Shown here piece after piece: positions 6,544 to 14,935 of a DNA stretch of 64,000 nucleotides (positions are counted from its first letter, which is position 1; every line of letters begins with the position of its first letter). Location: assembly GCA_023266115.1 (NCBI GenBank), contig JAHFRU010000014.1:19079-83078 (forward strand). Direction: 5' to 3'. The notes under the pieces were generated by a model. That model worked only from the letters and a program-made list of their open reading frames with translations, did not search any database and was not told where the DNA came from. A program made the translations under genes and the position numbers. Source of the stretch: Gammaproteobacteria bacterium (GTDB lineage: Bacteria; Pseudomonadota; Gammaproteobacteria; VBWC01).

Positions 6544-8211
6544 CTAAACGCGGCGGCGTATCCCGACGCCTGCCGTTCCAGCGGCAATCATCAGGAAGAA
6601 AAGCTCGAGCAATCCGAACGCGCCGGTAACAGCGTCGGGCGATGTCCCGGTCGACGCCGACGCTACGTCGCTGGATCCGGCCGTGCTGCCTGCCGGACTG
6701 CTGGTCGTGGAGGACGTATCGGTACCGGTCTGCGCGACGGTAGTGGTATTCGTCGTACTGCCGCCACCGGTTTGCGCAACAACCCCGACTGGCAACTCGA
6801 ATTTTGCCGAAAAAATCTCCGCTGTATTGTCACTGTTAGAACCTGCGAGGTCCGCAGCGGTGTAAAAAAACGCGGTGGCGCCGTCGGCGGAAACTTTTGC
6901 CTTGATGTAGTTACGTTCCTGATCCGCATGGGTCAGCTGGGTAAGCCCCGTACCGTCACTGCGAATCGCGAAGATCTGCTGGTAATTCCCGGTGCTTATT
7001 CCGTCAGCAAGGAGTGACTCCGACGAAAAAATGACCACGCTACCGTCTGCCGAAATACTCGGCCATTGCGCGTCATCATTTTTGTCATCGCCAAAGGTAA
7101 GCTGTGTCAGGCCGCTACCATCGCGCTTGACGACGAAAATGGCGTCGGCCAAGGCTGCATTCGTCCCGGGAATTCCGTTTGCCGGATCGCCCCATGGATT
7201 GATGCATGCTGAAAATGCGATCCGGGTACCGTCGGCCGAGATGCTGGCCTGGAACGACTCTTCCTGTGATATATGGCCAGGTGCGACGATATCCGTATCC
7301 GTCACCTGAACGACGTAATCGGCCCGGTTGCCGCCGGCGGTCAGATAACCGGCGAGATCAAACACAAAGATCTCGTCGCTTCTATCATCATTCAACGGCG
7401 GTGTCAGATCCTGGAACGAGTCAAAAGCAACGGTTGTACCATCCGCAGAGATCACCGCATTGCGGGAGGCGTCATCTCGAATATAGTACCCGGCGCCCTG
7501 CGGTATCGGCGAACCCACCGTGAGCTGCTTCAGCCCGGTACCGTCCGCGCGGATGGCAAACAACTCCTTGGTATTATCCGTATTTTCCCCGAGCGGGTCA
7601 CGATTGGATTCAAACACGATAACGCTTCCGTCACCGGAAATGTCGGGTTTCAAGGCATAGTCACCGACGCCGTGGGTCAGTTGTTTAAGACCGGTGCCAT
7701 CGGTATTCATCACGAAAATCTGCGGCTGTGGATAATACTGCGTAACGGTTATAGGTTGAGCATTCTCGTCAACGGTATCGACGTTGATAACTTCCGGCGG
7801 ATTTTCGCCGGTAAGATCCGACGACGACTCGAACACCACCACGGAACCATCCGCCGACAACTTGGGGTAGCGCGCATCACCGCTGGTCGTATGGGTGAGC
7901 TGCCGCACCCCGGTTCCGTCGCTGTTCATCACAAAGATACTGTAGATCGCCAGAGGATTCTGCCCGGCTACCAGATCGGCATCGGAACTGAACGCTATCG
8001 TGGACCCATCCGCCGACACACTGGGGTAGAACGCGCCCAAAGCATAGCTTCGGGGGTCGACAGGATCGTTAGGGTCTAACGGCAGCGGTGGCGGCGTGAA
8101 CGCCGTCAGCTGCACTATCGAAGGCGCTTCCGTCGCGAATACGGGCGAAGCAACCGCCATCAATAGCGCCACACCGGCGACAAACAGTCTGGAAGCGCAT
8201 TTGTCCGTCAT
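6544..8211 (-). CDS. Exported PD40 beta-propeller protein with C-terminal membrane/sorting tail
   Basis: The start is the ATG at 8211, which has 'GGGGGATCAG' directly upstream; an earlier in-frame ATG at 8235 lacks one. The 555-residue protein has a signal peptide ending 'SPVFA'. Repeated blocks of the form 'FVMNSDGTGVRQLTH', 'ISADGSVVVFESS' and 'AIRSDGTGLTQLTH' follow, about seven TolB-like PD40 blades over residues 30-470. A Thr/Ser/Gly-rich linker then leads to a hydrophobic helix ('GLLELFFLMIAAGTAGVGI') and 'RRRV'. This linker-helix-Arg tail resembles CTERM sorting signals, which implies surface or outer-membrane processing, but I cannot assign a known CTERM class. Ligand and role are unknown. 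Confidence 0.8.
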   Translation of the reverse strand: MTDKCASRLFVAGVALLMAVASPVFATEAPSIVQLTAFTPPPLPLDPNDPVDPRSYALGAFYPSVSADGSTIAFSSDADLVAGQNPLAIYSIFVMNSDGTGVRQLTHTTSGDARYPKLSADGSVVVFESSSDLTGENPPEVINVDTVDENAQPITVTQYYPQPQIFVMNTDGTGLKQLTHGVGDYALKPDISGDGSVIVFESNRDPLGENTDNTKELFAIRADGTGLKQLTVGSPIPQGAGYYIRDDASRNAVISADGTTVAFDSFQDLTPPLNDDRSDEIFVFDLAGYLTAGGNRADYVVQVTDTDIVAPGHISQEESFQASISADGTRIAFSACINPWGDPANGIPGTNAALADAIFVVKRDGSGLTQLTFGDDKNDDAQWPSISADGSVVIFSSESLLADGISTGNYQQIFAIRSDGTGLTQLTHADQERNYIKAKVSADGATAFFYTAADLAGSNSDNTAEIFSAKFELPVGVVAQTGGGSTTNTTTVAQTGTDTSSTTSSPAGSTAGSSDVASASTGTSPDAVTGAFGLLELFFLMIAAGTAGVGIRRRV

Positions 8212-8635
8212 CTGATCCCCCGGAATACCTGGCATGTTCGCGTGCCTGCTATCAGTTACGATAATATAAGCAAAAACCGAACCCTTAAAAACTATTTCTC
8301 TATTTACAATGAGTTACCGACAAGCTAACACCGGCACCCTGTGTTCCTAAACGAAAAATGTAAACAGGGCCGACGCCCATCCGGTGTCCGGATGCACGCT
8401 AGTCCGTTAGCGCCGATGGAATTTTCCCTACCCTTGAATAGCCCGCACTATACGCGGTTTTCTGCGCCACGACAATTACCTTGGCGCTCACCGCGCAGCC
8501 GATGCCGGTTGTTGACGCCCGAACCTACCGAATACCTCTCACGGATTGTATCGTTACGCCGCTAAACCCTGTAGTAATACAGGGCATGTTTCGGGTAAGA
8601 AATTTTGGTTACGGACAACAACGTGTGGCCTGTCG
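8212..8635. other. 424-bp divergent intergenic region
   Basis: The region separates the PD40 gene (minus) from the unknown gene starting at 8636 (plus). The right part carries a perfect 7-bp hairpin, listed separately. The left part near 8260-8320 is locally AT-rich ('acgataatataagc', 'aaaaactatttctc'), which suits the PD40 promoter. No other feature is visible. Confidence 0.4.
8567..8584. repeat. Perfect 7-bp inverted repeat with GTAA loop
   Basis: 'ccctgta-gtaa-tacaggg' lies about 50 bp before the proposed start of the unknown gene at 8636. There is no T-run after it, so it is not a typical terminator. It could be an operator or an RNA hairpin in the leader. Confidence 0.5.
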
Positions 8636-9427
8636 ATGAAAGTACCGTCTCCCTTCGAGCATTTTGATCCGATACAGGGCGCCGCGCCGACCATTGGCGG
8701 TACCAATCTCGGCTACATCGCCACGCGGGCGCGCAAAATACTGCAGCATCGCGACAGCGCTGCGGTCAAGTATGCGATGCCGACGCTGAACTGGATCCTG
8801 CACCAGGAGGACCGCGACCTGATCGTTCGGACGATAACGCGGAAAAACGAGGACGCTTCGTATCTTTCGCCGACATTGATTTTGCGCTACCAGATGCAGC
8901 TGTTCGATATCTCCGGACAGATAGAATTTCCCGATGCCACGTGGCCGGAGTATTTCGCCGTACTGTCGCTCGCGTTGGTCGGAAACGTGTACCGGCCGCC
9001 ACTCGCGTTGCGTAGCAACAGGAAGTTGAGCGAATCCGAGATCAGCATCCGCTTCCGCGAATATGCCGGGCAGTTAAGCACCGATGCCATGGAGGCCATA
9101 TGTTTTGCGGAATTGTTACTGGAAAAGACCAGCCAGGCTGCGGAGCATGATCCCGACGGTCAAATTCGCATTGCAGATTCACTCGACGACGTTGAGACCT
9201 TTGAACAACGTGAACAGTTGAAACTCGATTTTCTCGCGTTCTTCCTCGCCAAGAAATTCAAGAGTTTTACCGATGCGGCGCATGCGTATCTAAAGCAACT
9301 CGGTCCCGAAGAAAAAAAGGCGGTACAGAATTCAACGGCCATAGCAACCTTGGCAGACGCGCTGCGGGCGTTTGAAGAACGCAGCCGCGCCTTCGAAGAC
9401 CGCCTGAACAAATCGCAGTACCCGTAG
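8636..9427 (+). CDS. Unknown cytoplasmic protein, 263 residues
   Basis: From the ATG at 8636 the product is 263 residues with no signal peptide. It is mostly helical and acidic, with one moderately hydrophobic stretch ('EYFAVLSLALVGNVYRPPL') too mixed to call a membrane segment. The C-terminal third ('KKFKSFTDAAHAYLKQLG' through 'ALRAFEERSRAFEDRL') is likely coiled. The frame is open back to 8546, but those residues are Cys/Thr/Lys-rich and unlike the rest. The ribosome site is not obvious. No family was recognised. It is convergent with the haloperoxidase remnant. Confidence 0.6.
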   Translation: MKVPSPFEHFDPIQGAAPTIGGTNLGYIATRARKILQHRDSAAVKYAMPTLNWILHQEDRDLIVRTITRKNEDASYLSPTLILRYQMQLFDISGQIEFPDATWPEYFAVLSLALVGNVYRPPLALRSNRKLSESEISIRFREYAGQLSTDAMEAICFAELLLEKTSQAAEHDPDGQIRIADSLDDVETFEQREQLKLDFLAFFLAKKFKSFTDAAHAYLKQLGPEEKKAVQNSTAIATLADALRAFEERSRAFEDRLNKSQYP

Positions 9428-9449
9428 AACAACAGGACAGTTTGGTTCG

Positions 9450-10671
9450 TTAGCGAGGACCCGGCTCTGAACCAGAGCCGTCATCAGCATCGCCTATGCC
9501 GCCGTAGTATCGCTGCGCCAGCGCCCAGGCGTCCTTGCCGACCCGCGCACAAGTATCCAGGCCACGCCGATCATCCACCTCCACGTGAATTCCTCCCCAT
9601 AATCGCGAAATGCCCGCCTCATCCGCGGCATCGTAGAACGATGCCCATTGCAACACGATATCCTCGGTCGGGCCAATCTCGAAGTGGCGAAAATGGTCCC
9701 GTGGCGCACGCTTCTCTCCCAGCCGCCCGGAAAGTACTTGCTACCGGTAAACTCGGTCAATACCTCGGCACCCGCACGACTGAACGTGCTGTGGCCGGAC
9801 ACATGTCCTGCAAACGGCGGCGTCACGAAGGTGTTGCGCTGGTACGGCGCCCATGCCACGGCGCGTTGCCATTTCGCACCGCTGAACTCATGCTCGACGT
9901 CCCCCGGCTGGCCGGGCCACGTAATTATCGCGATCCCGCCTTCATGCCCCTCCAGATCGTAATGGCGGGCGCCAGGCGCCGTCGTGTCTCGCGTAATGAC
10001 CTCGACCAAACCGGGGACCAGCGGCAACCCGTCGGGGTGATACACCGGCAGCGCCGGGGTCGCGGATTGTCCGAGACCGCCCATATAGCGGGTGGCGGAG
10101 ATCGGCCCTCTTCCCCCGATTCTCTCCACAAGGGGATGATCGCTGACGTAGTTGGCAAGCGTGTTCCAATGCCCCGGCGGGGTTTCCGATGACGGCCCGT
10201 CCGCCCAGAACTCGGCGAGCACGCGCCCGTAATCACGGTGTTTAACGATGTTGAGCTCGTAGGACTTGCCGGTGTACGGATTCGCGGTATAACCGTGACC
10301 GTCGTTATTTCCCAGCGTATTGCTGCCCTTGGAACGCGGCGAATCACGGCAAGCACATGCTCGTTCCAGCGACCTGCCACCGACCAGCGTTCGTCATCAA
10401 CGAGAACCGGCAGGCCCGTAGCAGCGGCGTCCTTCGTTGCGGACACGACCGGCGCGGTCGCCGGTGCCAGCGCTGACGGCGGCTCGGCCGGTGGCTGTGT
10501 TAGTTCGACAAGCAACGCGAATCCGATGACCCCGACGACCAGCAGCAAAACGATAACCTTCGGCACGCCAATCCTATGGCCAGGCTGGCGATGCTGCTGC
10601 GCGAGGTTTGCTTCGTTCGATTGATCCGGCACCGGTAGTGCGGTCAAGAATCCGGTAAACTGCCCCAACAC
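9450..10671 (-). pseudogene. Broken vanadium-dependent haloperoxidase / PAP2-like gene
   Basis: Three frames are needed to read it. The first (from 10671) gives an N-terminal membrane anchor ('KVIVLLLVVGVIGFALLVEL') and 'RWNEHVLAVIRR', the usual start of the haloperoxidase domain. The next begins 'GSNTLGNNDGHGY' and runs through 'YGRVLAEFWADGPSSETPPGHWN' to the vanadate-binding 'HVSGHSTFSRAGAEVL'. The last, from about 9680, gives 'EIGPTEDIVLQWASFYDAADEAGISRLWGGIH' up to 'GKDAWALAQRYY'. Between the first two segments, relatives have several hundred residues that are missing here. So there is one large internal deletion with a frame change and one later frameshift. The intact family oxidises halides with peroxide. 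Confidence 0.8.
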
Positions 10672-10680
10672 CCGGACGCG

Positions 10681-11145
10681 CTAGTTTTCAAAACAGATTT
10701 CCACGAAGAAAACCCCCGTGTCGACGGTGAACGGCAGGATGATCTTGGGGCCCCGCGATTTGTGATCGACTACGTGGTTCTTGCCCGACACCACCGCTGG
10801 CAGCGCCATATCGAAATCATAACCCTGGTCACCCAGCAATTTTTTAGCGCCGCCGGAGACCATGTTGATGATCTCACCAACCAGATCGGTCACCGTCGCA
10901 TCGACGCCCGCAGGTTCTTCATTCAGCATGCGTTTTGCGATATCCAGGATCACCGGTTCCGGAAACGAAATCGCGATCGACCCCCGGGCCTTGCTCCCGG
11001 TCATACCGATGATGCCAGTGACATCGCCGCGCGATACGTCGCCCTGTTTGACCGCCGGGCGACCGGGCTTGGCATCAATCTTTGCCATGGTCGACAGGAC
11101 GTTCAGTATGGACACCAAAATCGGATTAACAAATTCTACGTTCAC
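10681..11145 (-). CDS. CheX-like chemotaxis phosphatase domain protein
   Basis: The 154-residue protein is a single CheX domain. 'TDLVGEIINMVSGGAKK' contains the ExxN pair (Glu91, Asn94) that CheX/CheC phosphatases use to hydrolyse phospho-CheY. The rest ('GIIGMTGSKARGSIAISF', 'VVSGKNHVVDH', 'IILPFTVDTGVFFVEI') follows the family beta-sheet pattern. No other chemotaxis gene is nearby, so it may act on a response regulator encoded elsewhere, as solitary CheX proteins often do. It lies 9 bp downstream of the haloperoxidase remnant in opposite gene order on the same strand, with no sign of co-function. Confidence 0.85.
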   Translation of the reverse strand: MNVEFVNPILVSILNVLSTMAKIDAKPGRPAVKQGDVSRGDVTGIIGMTGSKARGSIAISFPEPVILDIAKRMLNEEPAGVDATVTDLVGEIINMVSGGAKKLLGDQGYDFDMALPAVVSGKNHVVDHKSRGPKIILPFTVDTGVFFVEICFEN

Positions 11146-11463
11146 GAATCCTATATCGCCCGATTATTCGTTATTTTTTGTTATATCGGTTCGGCAACCC
11201 GAATCGTTGAGTGCCGGCGGGCCCTAATTGACACCGGCCGGCGAAGAACACGCAAGCGGGCGCTTCTTATCGGCCAAAGATCAGTCTAACAGCTTGTTGC
11301 TCGACGCCGGTTTCAGCGGGATCAGCTACTTTGAAGGACACCTGGCGGGCTGGCGCAGTGGTGGATTCCCACTGGGAAAACCGCCAAATCACTGATCCAG
11401 CGCACCGCCGTTACGCGCCGTCTGCACACTCGGCGGGACACGCTTACCCGGAAAACAGGTCAA
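11146..11463. other. 318-bp intergenic stretch, nothing recognised
   Basis: It lies between the start of cheX and the end of the cysteine-rich lipoprotein gene, both on the minus strand. An AT-rich patch near 11160-11190 ('ttattcgttattttttgttat') suits the cheX promoter. I see no gene or clear terminator. Confidence 0.4.
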
Positions 11464-11715
11464 TCAGCAGGCCGACGCACAAGCGCGGAACTCCGCCTCG
11501 CAATCGGCATTTTCTTCCCTGGACCCGTCACCGTGCGCCACGCATGTCGGGTAGGCGTCAGTACAGCTGGCGACACAGGACGATTTGGTCGGTTGCTCGG
11601 GCGCGGCGGCTGGCTCAGATGTCGTCGCTACTGCATCCTGATGAACAGGATTACCGCCGCAAGCCGTGACAAACAGGGTGACAAACGCAATCACAACGAT
11701 GGCTTTCGTTTTCAT
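11464..11715 (-). CDS. Small lipoprotein with mirror-symmetric cysteine pattern
   Basis: From the ATG at 11715 (ribosome site GAGGGGGAA directly before it) the product is 83 residues. A signal peptide ends in the lipobox 'VTAC' with the lipidated Cys19. After an Ala/Pro-rich linker the C-terminal 40 residues contain six more cysteines spaced C-x3-C-x6-C-x13-C-x6-C-x3-C, a pattern that reads the same in both directions. This suggests a helical hairpin cross-linked by three disulphides, as in other twin-cysteine folds. No family was recognised. The mature protein should be attached to the inner or outer membrane, facing the periplasm or outside. Confidence 0.7.
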   Translation of the reverse strand: MKTKAIVVIAFVTLFVTACGGNPVHQDAVATTSEPAAAPEQPTKSSCVASCTDAYPTCVAHGDGSREENADCEAEFRACASAC

Positions 11716-11785
11716 TTCCCCCTCGCGAACACATTTGTATCTTGGCGTCCCGCAAGGCACGGGACGTGAACACAGAACAGCCGTA

Positions 11786-12319
11786 CTAGTGTTTTTGACT
11801 GCTGGCGTTATTTTCCGGCGGAATACCCGGCGTAGCCGGCGTGCGTTTAACCACGGGCTGCGGCTCAGGTTCGGCGCTCAGCGTCGGGTAGACGCAATAC
11901 ACCGACTTCGCCTGCTTGGCGGCATCAATGATATCGAGGCTCTTCTGAAAGACGATACCGGCATCGATGATCGCGTCGGCTGCCAGGACGGCACCGACGC
12001 CGCTGACGATTGATGTTGCACGTGCGGATGAACGTTTCAGCACCAGAACCGCAATTGCCGGTGCAAGTCTCGCAATCGCGATGCCGCTGGAAGTTTTCAG
12101 AACACCCGAGGATAACGGGACACCGAGCCACTCGCTCAGATACTGGTACATCAGGCGATCGATACATTGCTCGCTCTCCGCCCGCGCCAGCGCAGGATGT
12201 TCGACGCGATCAACCAGGTTCGGTGCACTAGCAGCGTAATCCGCAACCCGTGTGCCGCGCGGACCACGCATCGCGTGACCCACCGTACTCGCACCAGGCA
12301 CCCATTCCCACCACGCCAT
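11786..12319 (-). CDS. Unknown protein with an internal Ala/Ile/Val-rich region
   Basis: A GGAGG ribosome site lies 8 bp before the ATG, so this is very probably a real gene. The 177-residue product begins 'MAWWEWVPGASTVGHAM' and has no signal peptide. Residues about 75-125 are rich in Ala, Ile and Val, including 'IAIARLAPAIAVLVL' and 'SIVSGVGAVLAADAIIDAGIVF', which could be weak membrane segments or buried helices. The tail is Pro/Glu-rich and ends 'ENNASSQKH'. No family was recognised. It lies 70 bp upstream of the cysteine-rich lipoprotein gene on the same strand, so the two may be co-transcribed. Confidence 0.55.
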   Translation of the reverse strand: MAWWEWVPGASTVGHAMRGPRGTRVADYAASAPNLVDRVEHPALARAESEQCIDRLMYQYLSEWLGVPLSSGVLKTSSGIAIARLAPAIAVLVLKRSSARATSIVSGVGAVLAADAIIDAGIVFQKSLDIIDAAKQAKSVYCVYPTLSAEPEPQPVVKRTPATPGIPPENNASSQKH

Positions 12320-12460
12320 GAGGCGTTCCTCCGAATCCTGAACAACGGAATCTTAGTTTATAGCCCTATGTCTACCAAACAACAAGTGATGCATTAACTA
12401 TTCCACTGCGATAGCGGAAATTATGCGTCCGGAGGCGCCCGTAGCCTTGTTAACGAAAAA

Positions 12461-12536
12461 TGGTGGGCCGTGTTGGAGTCGAACCAACGACCATCGGATT
12501 AAAAGTCCGGTGCTCTACCGACTGAGCTAACGGCCC
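12461..12536 (-). tRNA. tRNA-Lys (anticodon TTT)
   Basis: On the minus strand the sequence folds as a complete 76-base tRNA. The acceptor arms are GGGCCGT and ACGGCCC, the D-arm is 'TAGCTCAGTCGGTAGAGCA', the anticodon loop is 'CTTTTAA' and the T-arm contains 'GGTTCGACTCC'. The CCA end is encoded. A T5 run follows directly after CCA. tRNA-Lys next to queC is a common gammaproteobacterial arrangement. Confidence 0.97.
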
Positions 12537-12610
12537 GAAAAAAAAGAAAATTCGCCATCATACTGATATGGCGCGGAAGCGCAAGTGCTGGATCGCCGAT
12601 GTTTCGTGAT

Positions 12611-13306
12611 TCAAATACTTGACGACACGGCATACGGGGTCGGATCCGCCACACCTGCCTGCCGAAAACCCGCCGCCCGCAGGCGGCACGAGTCACACTT
12701 TGCGCACGCCCGTCCATTGGCGTCCGCCTGATAACACGACACCGTCATCGAGAAATCGACGCCCCGCTGCGCCCCGGCCTGGATAATCTGCGCCTTGGTC
12801 ATCGCGATCAACGGCGCGCGAATATGACAGGCGTCGCCGTCGACACCGGCACGCGTGGCAAGATTGGCAACCTGCTCGAACGCCTCGATAAATTCCGGCC
12901 GACAATCCGGATAACCGGAATAATCAAGCGCATTGACACCGATAAAGATATCGCGCGCCGCCAGCACCTCCGCCCATCCCAGCGCCAACGCAAGAAACAC
13001 CGTATTACGAGCCGGCACGTAGGTTACCGGAATACCGGCCGTCGGCTGTTCGGGAACCGCTATCGACAAGTCAGTCAGCGCTGACCCGCCGATAGCACCA
13101 AGATCCAGCGGCATGATCTTGTGGGCCACAACGCCGAGTGCGGCAGCGACGCGCTGCGCCGCCTGAACTTCGACACGATGACGCTGACCATAATCGAAGC
13201 TCAGCGCATGGCAATCGAAACCCTCGTCCCGGGCGATCGCCAGCGCTGTTGCGGAATCCAGCCCACCGGACAACAACACCACCGCTCTGCGTCGCTTATT
13301 CGCCAT
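12611..13306 (-). CDS. queC: 7-cyano-7-deazaguanine synthase QueC
   Basis: The 231-residue enzyme converts 7-carboxy-7-deazaguanine to preQ0 with ATP and ammonia, the step after QueE in queuosine synthesis. The PP-loop 'SGGLDS' is at residues 13-18, 'FDYGQRH' and 'PARNTVFL' are the conserved substrate segments, and a zinc site '[17 protein letters not shown]' lies near the C-terminus with all four cysteines. Length and motifs are typical. It follows queE by 54 bp on the same strand, which makes the pathway link clear. Confidence 0.97.
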   Translation of the reverse strand: MANKRRRAVVLLSGGLDSATALAIARDEGFDCHALSFDYGQRHRVEVQAAQRVAAALGVVAHKIMPLDLGAIGGSALTDLSIAVPEQPTAGIPVTYVPARNTVFLALALGWAEVLAARDIFIGVNALDYSGYPDCRPEFIEAFEQVANLATRAGVDGDACHIRAPLIAMTKAQIIQAGAQRGVDFSMTVSCYQADANGRACAKCDSCRLRAAGFRQAGVADPTPYAVSSSI

Positions 13307-13360
13307 TTCCTGATGTCTGCACGCTATGGGTCACCCGGCATCTGGACATGCCGGCCGCGC

Positions 13361-14026
13361 TTAATGACCGGGGACAGCGCCCCAGAGATATTTGTGCAAC
13401 TGTACCTGCATGCGTACCGGCAACTGGTCGGCAAGAATCCAGTCCGCCAGCCGGGTCGCATCAAGCTGCTGGTAACTTGGCGAGAACAGTATCTCGCAGC
13501 ACCGGGCCAGCTCATGTTCGACGACCATCGTTTTCGCCCATGCGTAATCATTTTCATCGCACATCACGAATTTGATCTGGTCGGACGGCTTCAGATGCTC
13601 GAGATTATCGTAACGATTTTTTGCCTGTTCGCCGGAACCCGGCGTCTTCAGATCCATGACGATCACCACGCGGCGGTCGACTTCCTTGATATCGAGCGCA
13701 CCGCTCGTCTCCAGCGACACATCGTAGCCGATATCACACAACTTCCTAAGCAGATCCAGGCAGGGTTTTTGCGCCAGAGGTTCGCCGCCGGTAACCGTCA
13801 CGTAACGGGTATGATAGCGCGCGACCTGCTCGATGATGCCATCAATACCCTGCAACTCGCCACCGTGAAACGCATACTCGGTATCGCAGTAACCGCAACG
13901 CAACGGGCATCCGGTCAGGCGCACGAACACCGTGGGCAGCCCGACCGTCCGCGACTCGCCCTGCAGCGAGTAGAATATCTCGGTAACGCGTAACTTCGCC
14001 GGGCTTTCCTGTATTGCTGTCGACAT
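13361..14026 (-). CDS. queE: 7-carboxy-7-deazaguanine synthase QueE
   Basis: A radical-SAM enzyme that contracts the ring of 6-carboxytetrahydropterin to the deazaguanine core. I chose the ATG at 14026 (221 residues), preceded by 'AGGAACACGGAACA'. The protein then begins near 'RVTEIFYSLQGES', as in the family. The iron-sulphur motif C-x3-C-x2-C is seen in 'CPLRCGYCDTEYAF', followed by 'VTGGEPLAQ' for SAM binding and 'LETSGA'. A longer frame to 14086 adds residues foreign to the family. It ends 54 bp before queC. Confidence 0.96.
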   Translation of the reverse strand: MSTAIQESPAKLRVTEIFYSLQGESRTVGLPTVFVRLTGCPLRCGYCDTEYAFHGGELQGIDGIIEQVARYHTRYVTVTGGEPLAQKPCLDLLRKLCDIGYDVSLETSGALDIKEVDRRVVIVMDLKTPGSGEQAKNRYDNLEHLKPSDQIKFVMCDENDYAWAKTMVVEHELARCCEILFSPSYQQLDATRLADWILADQLPVRMQVQLHKYLWGAVPGH

Positions 14027-14122
14027 TGTTCCGTGTTCCTGCGTGGGCCGGGGAATCATCGTGGCGGGCAACAAAGCCCGGAGCAATCGGTTCTGAGGTA
14101 TAACAAACAGACTCGGCCGGTG

Positions 14123-14935
14123 CTACCGTCCTTCCTGCTTCATTTTTTGTAGACGTTGCTGGCCAAGCCGGGCGGCAGTCGACTCGGGGAATCGCTGCGC
14201 GAGTCGCTCCAGGATCTGAAGCGCCTGCGCCCATTCCTGTAACTCATAATAGGAAAAGCCGATCTTTACCATGGCGTCAGGCACCTTGGCGCTCGTCGGA
14301 TAAAGCTGCTCAACCTTTTTAAACTCCTCGACCGCAGTCGGGAACCGGCGCATGACGTAGGTCGCCTCGCCTATCCAGTACTGCGCATTATCCCGGTAAC
14401 TCCCGCTGGAATAATCCGCCAGATACTTGCGAAACGCGGTTATCGCGTCATCGTAGCGGCGGGTCTTCAGCAACTCGAACGCCTGTTCGTAGGCGGCCTG
14501 TTCCTGCGCGGCGTTGACAACGGCACCAGCAGCGGGGGCAGTGGCAACGGGGCCCGCGGACACGGGCGCTGCAGGCGCCCCGGCCACGCCGCCTTTTTCA
14601 ACGTCCCGTAATCGCCGGTCGATGTCGACATAGAGATCGCGTTGCCGCTCACGGACACCATCCAGTTCGTGCGTCTGCTCCTCGAACTGGCCACGTAGCG
14701 CCTGTACCTCCTCCTGCAAAACCTGCAGACGGCGGAACATATCGATCAGCGTCTGGTTTTCGCCGCCGGCACGCTGGACAACACCGGTCTCCGGCGCACC
14801 GGATAGCACTGAGTCGCCGGATGCGGCGTCAATAACCGGAGGCAACCCATCCGGCGCCGCGATTGCCGACGGCACCACCAGATACGCGGCAACAACTACC
14901 GCGCCTATCGCGATGAAGCGGTCCGGTAACTGCAT
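14123..14935 (-). CDS. cpoB: Cell division coordinator CpoB (YbgF)
   Basis: A 270-residue periplasmic protein that links peptidoglycan synthesis to Tol-Pal-driven outer-membrane constriction. There is a signal peptide (cleavage near 'AIA'). A coiled-coil trimerisation region ('LQVLQEEVQALRGQFEEQTHEL') lies at about residues 68-115, an Ala/Pro linker at 118-143, and three TPR repeats fill 145-265 ('YEQAFELLKTRRYDDAITAF', 'AQYWIGEATYVMRRFPTAVEEF', 'KIGFSYYELQEWAQALQIL'). Its start codon overlaps the pal stop by one base (TAATG), so the two are translationally linked. Confidence 0.95.
   Translation of the reverse strand: MQLPDRFIAIGAVVVAAYLVVPSAIAAPDGLPPVIDAASGDSVLSGAPETGVVQRAGGENQTLIDMFRRLQVLQEEVQALRGQFEEQTHELDGVRERQRDLYVDIDRRLRDVEKGGVAGAPAAPVSAGPVATAPAAGAVVNAAQEQAAYEQAFELLKTRRYDDAITAFRKYLADYSSGSYRDNAQYWIGEATYVMRRFPTAVEEFKKVEQLYPTSAKVPDAMVKIGFSYYELQEWAQALQILERLAQRFPESTAARLGQQRLQKMKQEGR

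Noticed and set aside
7273..8079. 268-codon open frame opposite the PD40 protein
   Set aside because: It arises from the propeller repeats; the PD40 frame has a signal peptide, ribosome site and regular blades.
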